This document shows positions 47,336 to 61,700 of a DNA stretch of 64,000 bases, piece after piece. The notes under the pieces were generated by a model, which did not search any database, had not been told where the DNA came from, and saw only the letters and a program-made list of their open reading frames with translations. Both the position numbers and the translations under genes were made by a program. Source of the stretch: Norana najaformis (Eukaryota > Annelida > Clitellata > Crassiclitellata > Hormogastridae); assembly GCA_964023275.1 (NCBI GenBank), contig OZ029914.1:42263924-42327923 (forward strand), read 5' to 3'. Numbering within the stretch: the stretch's first letter is position 1; each line of letters opens with the position of its first letter.

Positions 47336-49974
47336 AATGGTTAGAGTCTGTCGCTGTAAAAATCTTGCGCACAGTGTATGGTATTAGTAATTAATTATTA
47401 ATTAGCAGTTTTTCCTATAGCGCCGGTGTCTAATAAACAAGTCATCAACCAGGCAGAGCCAGCTTACGGTGGGTAGGCTAGGGATGGTGGTAGATCGAAA
47501 CGGTTTACGGTCGCTCGGTCACCATGGGCGGATCCAGAGATGGCATTCGACCATGGCAATTCAACCATGGCAATTCAACCATGGCCATCTCTGTCCCAGT
47601 TTTGGTTTGGAGGGCAGTGGCTATGAAATTCTTCCAACTAGTCTTGATACAAACATTCATGTTGGGCAGTCGATTAATTTCCCCCACAAAATCCCAGTTG
47701 TTTGCAACAAATTTCCATTTAAAAGTAATATTTTCAATATACAGGTTTTGAAAATACAACAATATGACAGTCAGGGCTTTGCCTCAACGCCCACAGAGGG
47801 CTTAATGACTGGGTCAGAAGTCGTCAGCTTAGTAACTCGTATACAAATTACCCTTTAAAGTTAAATAGTTTAATAGAAATATAGTTTAATAGAAATAAAT
47901 GCTAATAAAACATTAGCCCCCAACCCCACTAGAGGACCTCATACCCAAGACCCCTGTTTGGACATTTTGGGCCAGTTCTTCTTCTTATCAACCTACAGGG
48001 GCTGCATGCTTTTGAAATTATTTTGATTTTGCATCCTGAATTTTAATCATCCCCAGCCAAAATCTTCAAATGTTAAACTTTTTTGCTGATAATCTTGTCC
48101 TGAAATACTCATGTTCAATTTCACAAAACACTTTTAAAAAGCTTGTACCTTATCTATTAAAATGATTTCAGCTTGACAAGGGATTTGCTTTTCTGACCCT
48201 GACTGGGGTTTTGGCTTCATTTTGAAGGCAGTTTGTTTCTTGGCTTGTGTCAGTTCACTGTTAGACTGGGTTTTTTTATGTTCCACGTTTTCAGCTGATT
48301 TGTAGGTGATAAAAGCACAGCAGTAATTGAGAAAAATAATTTATTGTGTGCATACAAATGTTTGTTTTTGTTTTGTAGGATGCTCAGCTGTCTGGTATTC
48401 TTGTCAGAAAGAACTCGGTGTAGCGAGGAAATTTTCGTAGCAGTTGGAATTAACTTATTGAAAGCTGTCTTAAGAATTATAACTGTTAGCAAATAGTAAT
48501 TTTTAATAGCTAACAGCTACCATATTAGAACGGTACGTTAATGTTGTGTGTGGTTACTGATTTTGTCTTTCTCTTATCGTTGCTTTGGATAAGAATTATT
48601 TGCTTTCGTATATGAATCACGTTTTCTATTAGTCGGTTTAAATCAGGTTTTAACTCTTGATTATATTCTTGCTGATTCAATTCAGAATTGTAAAGTAGGT
48701 TTTAAACCACTATGCTGAAAATGAGAACATTTAAATTAGGTTTTTCACTTTTACAAAAATAATCCTATTTCATCTTGATAGATTCACGGACGTTTTGAAA
48801 TTGTTTTATTGTTCTGCAATGGTTCTTGAGTAATTTCTGTGTAAATTAGTTTTTACTTTTCAAGGCAGTTGAATGTTAGGACATTACCTGATTTCTGTTA
48901 TTTTACTTGAATCTAGAAATCAAACTTGTTTGTTCATTGCAGCCGAGAGGAACTTTACAACTCTTAATATGAAAGATAAAACATTTGAAACAGTTTTATT
49001 TCTTATATTCATCACTGAGGTTATACAGTAATGCAATCCCAGGTTGTGATGGTGTTGAAGTTAGGAGCCGGTCAGATGGGATGGAAGTACTGTAGGTTCA
49101 AACAATCATTTTTTATCACTGCTAGGACATCAGCAAAAATGACTCACTTTGGACCCCTCTCTCCTCACTTGCCCACATATGTCATTATCCTCCTCCAAAC
49201 TCTGCTGGGGTCCGCACAGCAGCAGAGTACTAAGGCCTAGATTAGGCTATAATCCTGTTGATCTTGCAAGGCTAACTGTTTACGAGCTGGGGTGCTTGAT
49301 GTTGCCGCCTGTAGCTAAAGGATTCTAATTGGATCCAATGCAATGGAGGAATCCTGCTGTCTGACTGAAGTTGGTGTTTAAGGCATGGGCTGTACAGCAT
49401 TTGTCCACATCTGGGTTCTCCCTCCAAACGGTAAAGGTCATGATCTAACGGGCATCGTAAATTAACTGGTTATCAACAAACATCAACTTACACAAACACT
49501 TGAAAAATATTACCACAGATTCTTATATTTATATAATATATGTGATATTACTATTGTATTTGTCCGCCTTTTATTTCCCCCATTCATGACTTCTGTTCTT
49601 TCTTAATCTAACGTTTCTGGTTCCCTGCTTTTATAGACTGTCCCTCTAATCCCGAATGTCACAGTATTACAATTACTAGACTTAGAACAAGGTGAAATCG
49701 GCGAAGAACTTATATACGACAGTGATTGCTCCATCACTCCCTGCGCTAGCTCAAGATGGACATACATGTATGTTATATGAATATAATCACAATCGAGATG
49801 CAATCCGACAATCTCACTGAGTGCAGATATAATATAGGCCTAGAAGGTATTTGGTCAAGTGCACGGCAGAGCGGGTACAGCGTCGACGAATGTAATTGTA
49901 GGCTTAATGGCTTTAGTTATAACTTTTGAGATATAGACCAAGAAGAATGTTGGAGTTCGGAGAGGCATAGCCTA
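47336..49974. other. Intergenic, repeat fragments
   Basis: 47395-47475 resembles a minus-strand LINE 3' tail. 47524-47590 has repeated GGCAATTCAACCAT words. About 49050-49410 is the second copy of the 46600 repeat. No gene is supported. Confidence 0.5.
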
Positions 49975-50065
49975 ATCGTAATCGTAAGCTTGAGATTTCT
50001 ACAGCGCTCAACAAAAGCTAAGTCGCGGGAACCATAGCCAATAAGTAATTCTGTCCATATGCAAT

Positions 50066-50559
50066 TCGGGCTGTCAATCGTCCCGGATTCGCCGGGACAT
50101 TCCGAAATCGGCCTTGTGCGTCTCCTGTCCCAGACTGATCCCAAATTGTCCCGGAACTTGGTGTAAATATCCACTTCATCAAATAAGTTTACAGTGACCA
50201 TAGAATAGAGAGGGTCGTTAGGTTAGTAGACCCAATAAATGACATCTGCAACTGCATGCATCATATATGACCTTCGCTCGTGCTAGGCCCTGAATCCTGG
50301 TAGGTTACCGGAATTTAATAAACGTTTTGCCCTTGAAGTTGGTTCAGATTTTATCTATAAGCCACTTGTCTATTGATGATTTGAGTCAAATCATTTGACT
50401 GTAATTTTTAACTACTATTTGCAGTAGATCCTACATTTGACTGACGCAACATTCGTTACATGCAGTCATGTGGACAGGGTAAATTGATACTGGCAATCTG
50501 GCATATCGAGTGACTTTGCGGTCGTCCCGGATTGGCAGAATCAAAAGTTGGCAGCCATA
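50066..50559. mobile_element. hAT-like MITE, older copy
   Basis: About 494 bp, colinear with the element at 21977-22501 (GTCCCGGATTCGCC start, CCCAATAAATGACATCTGCA, GATGATTTGAGTCAAATCAT, AATCAAAAGTTGGCAGCC end). Its terminal repeats have mutated and no clear 8-bp duplication remains, so it inserted earlier. Confidence 0.8.
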
Positions 50560-52799
50560 TATCTTTGTTTCGATCAAGTTCACCGGATACACCGTGTACA
50601 CAGAAACCTGTGACGTCATTATAAATTTGTATGTAAGCAAAAAGAAGTCAACCAGCTGAAGTTAGTAAGTATGTAAGCGTTTTGCGTGAATTGCCGAAAA
50701 TTGTGCACTAAACATCAAGAAAACGACCTAAAATGCGGGAAAAATACAAAAATCTTAGGATTACACGGACATTTGCAATTACACGGATCGTGTCACGCCC
50801 TACATATATGCAATACATGAAATCTCAGAGGTTTCGACGTTGCGGAATCAATGAATGATCCCTTTGTGATGTCATGCTAGCACAAAAGTGTCGTCGTGGT
50901 GATGATAAGTCAATTCCGTTGGATGCCATTTTGTTGCAAAGCCTGAATTATTGCGGATTTTCCACACTTTTGCCCAAATTTGATAACCGAGTCTCTGTTC
51001 ATTGGACACAAATCCAGGTAAACACTTAGTCAAACTAGGACGTATGCAAGTGAATTTACTGGTTTCGCTTTAGCTTTTATTTTTTAATTGATGGTGGACA
51101 CAATTTACGCGTCGCATGTAGTTGTTTTTAAAAAGTTACATATTATTATTGGCGTCATGCCACGATTGAAAAAGGAGGGGCTGCTGTAGCAAAAAGTTTG
51201 CTCCGCAAATTGTGGAGATAAGTAAATTAATTGATCTACATTGTCTCTGGATTATTATCGCCTTTTCATTTGCCACTTTCGATAAGTATAGGCAAGCTTA
51301 AAATGATCGTAGACTGACGTAGAGCGTCGTTATGATATTGACTAGTGCATCAATCGATGTCGCGGAAAGTGACTTGCAGTCCGGTCATTTTCAAGAGTCA
51401 TCCCTATATGACGGACGAGAAGGGCAGGTAAATTGTAGGGCGCCTTGTAAATCTTGCTGTTCCATTATTTTTGAAGTATTAACTAACTATTAACTAAAAA
51501 TGGCCTGAATAGTTTGTGCTTTGTCCTTTGCATATAGGCCTAATTCGAGTTTCAGTCTCTATCAAAGATTCATCACACAGTTTCATGCATCAGTTCTGAA
51601 CCAATCTTTGTTGGCATATAACATGTGCAATTCTGTCTGGGCAGCTCTAGAATCATTTAAGTGTACCGATGTGTTAAGATCTATGTCTGTTGGACTGTTA
51701 TGCACTAGTGTTATAGATGTTACAAAAATACAAATAATACATACATACATGCATGTATGCTTGCATACATAAATATGTACATACATCTGTGCCTCAGATT
51801 CAGTTTACTAATTTTGGCTGCAGTATATGATTTGTAAGAAGGAATGGGAATGGGTGGGGCTTGCTGCTGTGGATACAATGCTAGCAAACACAGTGTAGTT
51901 AATTGACATTGAGCCTTTATAGCATTTGGATGGATGATCCTCAGTGGATTGCCTTGTGGACTAACTCAACTATCCACCTTTTCATGGTTGGTACATGAGT
52001 ACAAGTTGGGAGTTTTAGAAAGAAGTCCTGTTGTTGGATTGTTGTGGTCTTGTTTGTGCTTCAGCCGAAAGATTCTTTGACCCCAAGTCATCTTTAGTTA
52101 GCGCAAAGGTGTGTTGCACTAGAAACAGACGTTTTCTGACCATGGCTCGGATGTCTAAATAATAACAACAACGGCAACAACAATAATTACAATAAAATAA
52201 TATTAAGAATGACATTGATTAATAGTCACATTAATTAAATAATACTAATAATAATGATGATGTTGATGATGATGATGATGGTGGTGGTGGTGTTGGGGGC
52301 AGCGGCGGCGACGACGACGACGACGATGATGATAATATTCATAATCATAATAAACATAATCCTGATCATTCTAGTCTCTCAAACATAGTTTTTTCATCTT
52401 GCCAATGGGACATTATCCTTTAGGTTTAAAAAAGTAATAAAATGTCTGATTTTTAGACATATATCCCATTTGCCTCCAGTGCTACCTTGGTTACAGGCTA
52501 ACAATTGCAGTAATAATAATTTATTTTTACTTTTTATTAAAAAATATTTGTTTTTAAATAATAATATGAATAGGTTTTCATATCCATCATAATCATTACC
52601 TGTACCTTTACCTGTACCTTTATAATATCTGCCCCCATGCCTTCCCTGCACTTTTCTGTTGTCTCTTGTTTCCCTCAAAGCTGTATATGACTGATGTTGG
52701 CATTTTACCCTCGTGCAATTTTAGATTCTAAAATTGGAGCACATTGACAAATGACGAGACGAATATCTGGAATCTAAGATCCTTGCAACAAAGTCCAGG
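50560..52799. other. Upstream of the Ig gene, no gene seen
   Basis: AT-rich. Contains a GATGAT/GGTGGT/GACGAC triplet repeat at about 52245-52330. The promoter and any 5' non-coding exon of the Ig gene may lie here but were not identified. Confidence 0.45.
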
Positions 52800-55700
52800 A
52801 TGGCAGAAATTTGCCCAGTGCTGCTAATTACTTTGCTGCTGCATCTCTACTGGGTGCCATCAGGTTAGAAACATTACTGAGAGATACACTTACACAGTCT
52901 GCTCTTGTTCTTTGTGAGCCTAACTTTAGACTGTTTTCAGTGTTGAAAAGGTTTTGATGTGTTTAGATGTCGGTATGTGTCAGTAATCACATCAATACGA
53001 TGTGACTAGATGTCATTAGATGTCAGAAATCACATCAATACGATGTGTTTAGATGTCGGTATATGTCAGTAATCACATCAATACGATGTGACTAGATGTC
53101 ATTAGATATCAGAAATCACATCAATACGATGTGTTTAGATGTCGGTATATGTCAGTAATCACATCAATACTATGTGACTAGATGTCATTAGATGTCAGAA
53201 ATCACATCAGTGCAGTTTCATTCTTATTAGCATCTTGTACATAGAGGCGCTAAAAAGTAAAAGACTTTTGTGTGATTTTTGTGTCATTCATTGGACTGTC
53301 ATGCAAATCGTGTCACTTCTGAAATGGTACCTTGTTTGAAACTTCTTTAATGCAGGTAAGTCATGGAACTTTCCAATCAGAAAGCTAAAAAATCTCAAGA
53401 AATTGCATTTGAGGACCGAAGTTGACAACAAAGTCCTGTGTGAATTTGGTCTTCTGTGTAAAGTGTAATGTGAATAAATCTGATTTTTATTTTAGAGTTA
53501 ATTATTTTCACCTTTAGCTTACAAAACTTTGAAAACAACGATTTTAAAATGTTATTGTTGCCAGATTACCATATTCCATAGTGTTATAGGACAGAGTTAT
53601 TTTGAAAAAGCACAGTTTAGCTGTATGAGTTAGATATCTATGAGTTAGATCTCTTCTTAGATACACAGAAAAAGTATGCATTTGTAGTTATATAATACAA
53701 GCCTAATGATACGATTCACAAATCTCTTCATCTGTAGAAAACTACGAACAGATGTAAATATATGGGTTTTATATAGTGACCGTATGGCCTCGACCCTGCT
53801 CATTTTGCAATGAATTTATCGGGTGAGATCCTTCACCATCGCTGCTTGTTTGAATGGACTGTACTAGCCCGAGATATTACAGCACCTCATGGTTTGGAAT
53901 GCTGTTGTGATTATGTAGCAAACGTCTTCCAACCCCAAGATTGCAGCAAGAAGAAGCTCTGCTGTTGACAGAGGATAGTGCCTTCTCAATGTTTCTCTCT
54001 GCTTAAACACAACCCACCCTATCAGCTACTCTCCCCTTCTCTCTCTGGTCTTCTGACAGCTGGACTTTGTTCATAACTTGGCATCTTTGGATAACCCCAC
54101 TGACTTCATGGGGTGCTCGTGAATAAGCTGGTGCTCCGCCTTCAGCTTTTAAGTAGAGCTCCAGAAATTTGGAGTTTACAATAACACTTAGTGAACTGTA
54201 TGATTACCTTAATACCATTTTTGATGCAATTAAGATGTCAGTTGACTTGAAGATAGAGATTCTGTTTTGTTTATCATAGAATGGACTACTATTAAGTTTA
54301 GATTTTAGTCAAAGTATCGCAAAACTTGATGTTTAATAGGTTTTTCTCAGTTGAATGAAGAAACAGGTAAGATGTACATGCTTTTATTTTTAGTCAACGA
54401 CTCCAGTGTCATCATTTTTATCCTTGTCATTAAATTTATTATTTCATCACAGTCAAATTATCAATCCTGTCAAAGGCGTAACAAACTTAAACTTACACAT
54501 CGTGTTAAGCCGCTTATCACTTCAGCTAATTCTTTAATTCTTGCTATTGTCTGACGCCAGATTAGTAATCAAACAGTGCAGATCAAGAGCTCAACAGATT
54601 TATTTTACTCTGTTTAACATTTTATGACTAGCTGTTTGGTTAATAATGCATTTAGTAACATACCTTGTTTCCACTCTGGCTATGTCCCAGGTGAAAACTT
54701 ATCTTGAGCAACAGGGTTTTGGGGATTTCATGCTGTTTGGAACTTACAACTTCCAGTGTTCACTTGATTAGCTATTGATTTTGGCCAGATTTGCCTTAAA
54801 ACTCACCACTTTGAGCTAAAACATTGCAGAACGGCTGCCATTCTTGGACAGAGGAGTGACAGGACTGACTTGGAATTGAAATTGATTTAATACAAATTCT
54901 GATATACTATGGCTGGGGACCTCAAATTTAGTTCAGCTCTAGAAAATGAAATGACCTCATAACATGATCTCATTATAACATGATCTTGTTATAAGACAAT
55001 CTTGTTATAATATGATCTCGTTTTAACATGATCTTTTTATGAGATGATCTCGTTATAATATGATATTGTTATAACAACCTTGTTATAACTTGATCTTGTT
55101 ATAAGATGAACTTGTCACAACATGATCTTGTTGTAACATGATCTTGTTATAACTTGATCTCATTATAACATGATCTCGTTATAACATGATCTTGTTATAA
55201 CATGACCTCGTTATAACATGATCTCGTTATAACATGATCTCGTTATAACATGATCTCGTTATAAGGAGGTTCTTTATATGACTCTCAAAGACAGCATTAT
55301 GTTAAGTTTCCAGAGTACATAGATACACACGTAATTAATTTTATAGAAGTTGCTGAAGAAGATGAAAGTTTTGGAGGCACTTTCTCTTTGAAAGACTACA
55401 GCTCATGGCTGAATAAGCACAAGATTCACTTGTTCAACTACGCTGCCGAAGTTAATGAGACCGTGGTGATATGGTCGCCTATTCTGCCAGTTCCTAAAGG
55501 TTTACACTGGTCCAGCTTAAACATGGAAAATGAGTTGCCAGCTTCGACCAGTCAGAAACTTGGCTTGGCTTACTCCCGTTATTTTGACAAGTTTCTGAAA
55601 ACCTTTAACAAATCATGGGCAAGAGTGTTCACCTTCGATCGGCAGAACAAGTTTCTTCGCATCGAGCAGACCGATCTTGGATACGCGGATGTTTATCGAT

Positions 55701-58700
55701 TGCACTTGGATGAAAACAGGAAAAACAGTCAAGGGAAAAAAACGTCGTCCATAGATCAAGACTTTGATGTGGCAATCACTCTGATGACTTACAGTAAGAA
55801 TAGTGATTTTCTCTGAATTTTTGAAGATTGCTTTTTATCAGATTAACTCACTGCAGTCATATACTGATGACCAGATTTGTTCAGTAAGTCTTGAATCTGA
55901 ACAAAGTTATAGCCTCTTTCAGAGTAAGTTACATTACCCAAAACCTTTGCTATTATACATTATATATACTAGCCTTTCCTATGCGGAACGTCTGTTCCAT
56001 AGCTTGGAACAATGTCCATTCTGGGGAAAATTTCCTGTTGCTCCCCTTTTGCTATTCTTCCCTTTCATTGTTCCTCCCAACCTGCTTGCCTCCTTTCTTA
56101 CCGCCCTCCCTGTCTCCCTTTCCCCTCTCTCTTGCTTCCCTCTACCTACCTTCCCACCCCTTTCATCCCTCGCTGCCTATAAAAGTGATGGCAATGGCTG
56201 GTTTTTGATACATACACCTCATGAAAATATTGAGGCGCTTGTTCTGTACTGTCCAAACTGGACCACCAACTGAATGATGGTCTGACAATACACAGTACTA
56301 AACAGATCAAGATACCATAGATACGTCTTAACCTTTTGTACATATAGGTTAGTGTAACAGAAAATAAATTATAGGGAAAAGAATAATTATTATGTAATAT
56401 AATAGTGATATATATATATATATATATATGTTATATAATTCAAATAATTAATGATAATGTTGACGGCATTTCTTAACATGTTTTGAAACACCGATGGCTA
56501 ATAAGTTTCTCTCATTCGCTGTGCAGTGAATCATGAGTGTGAACTTAAGGCAAGACCTCAGAATCCGAAGCACGGTGACACGTTGATCCTGAGCTGCAGC
56601 GTCGTAGTGAATGGATTGTGGAATGCATCTTTGGTCTTCCGCAATTCCTTTGACGGAAACGAAATCAGAGGAGAAGTGTCAGATTGCAGCCGTCAGCCGA
56701 GGGTTGGTTCCAGGATCTGCAGCACGATCAGACTCAAGGTTGAAACGGACATCCTTGCGTACACTTGCAGTCTCGAATTTTCCCCGGATCAGAGAGAAAA
56801 CCCGAGAAACCCCATGTTTCAGAATTCAAAATGGACGGCCAGGTTCAATAAAGAAGTTGTCTGTTATTTTCCAAAAATCTACATAGAGAGTAAGTCTTGA
56901 GATTGACTCTTCAAAAGCATTAGTATGCGTGTTTTAGAAAATATTTTAAAGTGAACCATGTTTCAATTTTAAATTTACTTAACATCTTGGTGTAAACACC
57001 AAAATCTTCAGGCATTGGTTTTAAGATCCAAACTCACTGGACTATTAGTAGGCCTAATATCAATTTGAATTTACACTTGCTGCCTGAAATAGGCTGCCCC
57101 TCTTGTCTTGTATGGGCATTAAACTGACTTTGGCTTGGTTTTGTTGTGCATTTGGTTGTTGAGTTGTGCTTTAGACACTAGGTCTATAGAAGTTGCTAAT
57201 TAATAATGATACATTTAATTAAGAAGCAAAGACCAAAGTCATTTTTCCAATTGCATTCTTAATCTTTCTTATCTAGAAATGTGGCATAATGTCCTCCTTT
57301 AACTGCATAGATAATTTTTAAATCATATTTTGAAAACATTACACTAATTCCAAAATTTCAGGCAGCAATTGTAAATTTAAATTGATATTAGGCCCACTAA
57401 TAGTCCAGTGTGTTTGGATCTTAAAACCAGTGCCTGAAAATTTTGGTGTTTGCACCAAGATGTCAAGTAAATTTAAAATTGAAACATGGTTCACTTTAAT
57501 ATATTTTTTTGATTATCATAATTCGTTTTCGCTCTCTTCATTGATGGACTTAGACAGAATCTGAAGTCTGGTCGATAAAAAGCAAAATAAGTTTAAATTG
57601 TTATCTAAATGTTTTAATTAGACTACCAGTATTTGGTCTACCAAGACTACAATCCTTTTAGCCTTATGCTGAATTTATTCTAGCCTTTTATGTGCTATAT
57701 ATTCAAATTTCTTGTAAATTTTAATAGATGTCCCAGCATTCAGTTTCGGATACTTTATGATGACTAAATATGCAAAGTACGTTACATCAAGTTATACTGA
57801 TGGATATTATTATTATTTCTGTATTTTTTTTGCACCACGATCTAATGGCAAAGCATCAGTTGATTGTGCTGAGCAACTGGCATGAAGGATCTGTCCAAGG
57901 TTCCTAAACAGTAACCATATTGGGGGGGGGCTTGAACACACACATTTCATGTTGCACGACAAACGCTCAAATCAGTCAGCTATTGTGTCACACAAATGGA
58001 TAGGTGCCAATGACTGAACCCAGAAGGAACTACAGCGTTCTGCTGTAGCAGTCACTCGGTGTATTTAATTACAGAAAGTAATACCAGTGTTATTATTACG
58101 CATCATCAAAGCATTGTGTTATGGTCTGGAAATGAGCAGCATTGGTGCTGGTGCAAAAAATGTTACTTTATGCCTGCCGACTTGAGCAAATACTTTCAGT
58201 TTACTATTAACTTGTCATTTTTGATGCATCAGAGCATTATGTTATGACATGGAAATGAACAATGTTGGTGCTGGTGCAAAAACATTACTTTATGCCTGCT
58301 GACTTGAGCAAATACTATTAATTTATTATTAACTCGGTATTTTGAATGTATTTTCAGCTATTCCATCGGAAGTGTCATTTCTTTGTAACAATATGCCATG
58401 TGGTGATGCTGTGGAAGTCAATGATAAGATCAGCTGTGTGGCTTATGGGTATCCACAGCCAGTCTTTGACCTGCAGATCACCAAGGAATCTTCAGGTGCT
58501 GCAGGTTACAAGGAGGACTCTGAAGAACTGAAAGAGTTGGTGGAGCATGTTGAGAAAATTGAGAAATACTTGGACGAAGGTGGAGATGTAAAGTATTCTC
58601 TTGAATACAGTGCACGCATGTTGTTGAGTGTCATGATAAAGGAATCGATTCTGTTGGAGAAGATGGGCATTGGAGAAGACGATACACTGGGAAAAGATGA

Positions 58701-61700
58701 ACAAGCCAATATGACTCAGGAGGCATTAGACAGCAGAAGCTTTTCAGAAATGATTGATGCCATCTTGAAAAACGTCCGTGCATTTGGCCGCAAGCTTGAT
58801 GGCAACAATGCAACAGCAGCACCCGAAAACGATTCCTTGCAAGAGATCTCTTTGGAAGGTCTCAATGAAGCAGTGACTGAACTGGAAAGCGAAATCAGAG
58901 CTGTTGGTGACAAACTGCGTGAAAAACCGAATAATATTCCGCCAGATGTTGAATCAGATCAGTTGAAAAAGCTAGAAAATATCATAACTGCTCTGCTGAG
59001 CATTGTAGATATTCTGAAGAATATGCTAACGGAAGATCCAGTTCCAGAACATGATCTGACCAATGATGAAGAGCGTGAGGAGAACTATAACAAGTTGTTA
59101 GATGAAGTACATGAACTAACTGCTGAGTTCAAGGATGCCCATAATGTTGACATAGGTTTAGAAACAGTGAAGCAAATTTATAAAGAACTTCTTAAAAAGT
59201 ACGAGTTTCCTGGTCTTGGGAACAAAAGCCACATATTCATGGACAGCGATGAAGAGCCAGACCCTGATGGCAACACCTCCTCTCTAGGAACTGTAAGTCC
59301 TCAAGAAACTGCTGAACAGTCTGAAGAAACTGAAAGCACGTCAGAACCAGACAGCCCTAGTAGCACTGAAGAACTTGCTGCTAGCACTGAGGAAAGTCCC
59401 GCTAGTTCCAGTGAAGCTGGTAATGATACAGTTACAGACAGTGTTGAAGAGAAAGGTGATGTTGTAATTCCTGATAACACCACAGACGCAGGTAACGTTA
59501 CAAAAGATTTTGTTGAGGATTTACATTCTAACGCGACTGATGCTGAGACAGATGAACCACTGTATACTACAGGTTTGCCAGAGTTAACTGATGTAGATGT
59601 AGCTGAGCAAAGGACAACTTCAGAGGGGCGTTCTGATGCTTCTGATTCTAGTGAAGTGGAACTAAAACCAAAGCCAGAAGAAAAAGAAGTAAATGAAACG
59701 GAGAATGGAGGAGAAAATGGTGACAAGGTGGAGGAAAAAGAACAGGAAAGAGAAGAGGAGAAAGAAGAGCAACAAGAGTGGACAGAAGAGAGAAATGAAC
59801 TGGTAACAGTTGCAGGGGAAAGTCCTACCAGAGAAGCAGATAACAGTGGTGAACCAGATCATGATGAAGACAGTGAAATGACTTCAGTGACATTTGAGTC
59901 AGTTGAGCAGGCAATTAAAAGTTTAGACGAATACCGTTTTCAGACAACAGATGTTGGACACGTTGAAGTATCCTGCAACGTGTCTAATGCGCTTGGATGG
60001 GCATACAACTCTATGCCTCTTCAAGTAACACAACGTAAGTCAAATGACAGCACTTGAAATTGTTTTTGCATTTCATCTATGTGTCATTGTCAATGCTGGG
60101 CAGAGGTTCGAATACTTGGGCATTCATTTATGACCTTATGACTGGAATCGTATTGCTAACACTATAGTTTAGTTAAAGCTACACAGATCTAAACTAACAA
60201 TTTAAAACCCACCTCCTCCAGTTTATTTAGGTTTCTTAATCTTTCCTCTTGCCTGGCTTCAGTGTGCACTTCAGAATTTTGTCAGATGAGCATTATTAAA
60301 TTACAGTTGTGTTGTGTTGTATGCTAGATTTGCAACTTACATGAAGTAATCAACAAACATGAACTTACCTCCCCTAAGGGGGCTTTGTGTTCTGACCTCC
60401 TCTGTCCCCGGCTGTAGACTGCTTCGTTCGGTGGATCGGGGTGACTTGCTTGTCCCTTTGGCTCGAACAGCCACGGCTCAACGCAGAAGTTTTGCTGTGG
60501 CTGGCCCTAGATCTTGGAACTGCCTACTTGGTGACCTGAGACATGAACTTCTCACCCTTTCTTCCCCTTTCTTCAGCTTATGCTTGAAGACCTACTTGTT
60601 CCCCAGTGTTTCTGGGTCTTCGGGCTGGGAGCGCCTCTGATGAGTATACCTTGAAGCGACACTTTATAAATTTTTGATTACGATTACGAGTGTGTAGACT
60701 TGAGCATTTACCTTTAGCTAGTGATAAGCCATCACAAGGCAGATTCTCTTAGAGGGGATTTATGAGAATTAAAATGCCTTCCTTTGGTTCTTTGTATTTT
60801 ATGGTTTTGTGATTTATTATTTTATATGAACTGGCCTGAAGTTGTAGCTGTTAGCTAAAATCTTTAACTTTCCACGTCATGTCGCCTTTCGTCACTGTAT
60901 ACAACTCATAAGTACTTCAACCATCAACAGTTAGTTCCTTGTTTTACTCTCTTTTTGCAGTTACATGGCTCTTTGCTGTACGAAGCAAGATACTTGCAGC
61001 GTTTGCCAATAAAGTGGTATGTGTTGTTGACAAATTAGGATTTTTAGCTACTATAAAATTGGAAGTTATTTAAAATCTTAACAATTTGTATGTTATAGCA
61101 AGAGTGAAACCTGTGTTGAGCACAGTGAAGCCTACCCAACCTGCCGAAGACAAGCAAACAGCGAGTCTAGATGAGACTGACGAAGAGTCAACTGAGCCTG
61201 ACGAAGAGTCATCTGAGACTGACGAAGAGCCAGCTGAGCCTGACGAACAGCCAGGTGAAAATGGCGAAGAAGTCACAGAGGAAATCAGTCCTTTAGAGAC
61301 ACTGGACACAGAACTAGGGGTTTCTGAAACAACTGTTGATAACAAGGAACAAACGAGATTTCCTGTCCTTGAAGGTCAAGAGAATGGAATTAAGAAAATA
61401 CCTGAATCAGAGGAAGGTCAGTTCAGTCCAAACAAATAATCAAATGAGGACTTAATCAGTACAAAACGTTTTGTTGATGTTTTGATTTTTATCTTCACAC
61501 ATTGTATTTTTTGAGGTGTACAGATATACATACCACTGCTGACCAGTTTCCGAATGTAACTGTCTTAAATTTGTCTGTGCAGCTACAAGATCAGAGTTAT
61601 GCTCATTGCGACCACCTTTATTGCTTTCAATATCCCTCATGATAAAATAACTTGTGTGTGAATTAGCTGACTTATTGGTTGACCAGAACCTCTGTAGCAT

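Noticed and set aside
60961..61016. Extra exon of the Ig gene
   Set aside because: It has plausible splice sites, but its 56 bases change the phase from 1 to 0, so joining exon 5 would give an immediate stop. At best it is a poison exon.
61086..61439. Stop at 61439 as the true end of the Ig gene
   Set aside because: A phase-correct GTCAGT donor at 61417 and two further symmetric exons at 62316 and 63048 favour continuation. The stop may still be used by an alternative transcript.
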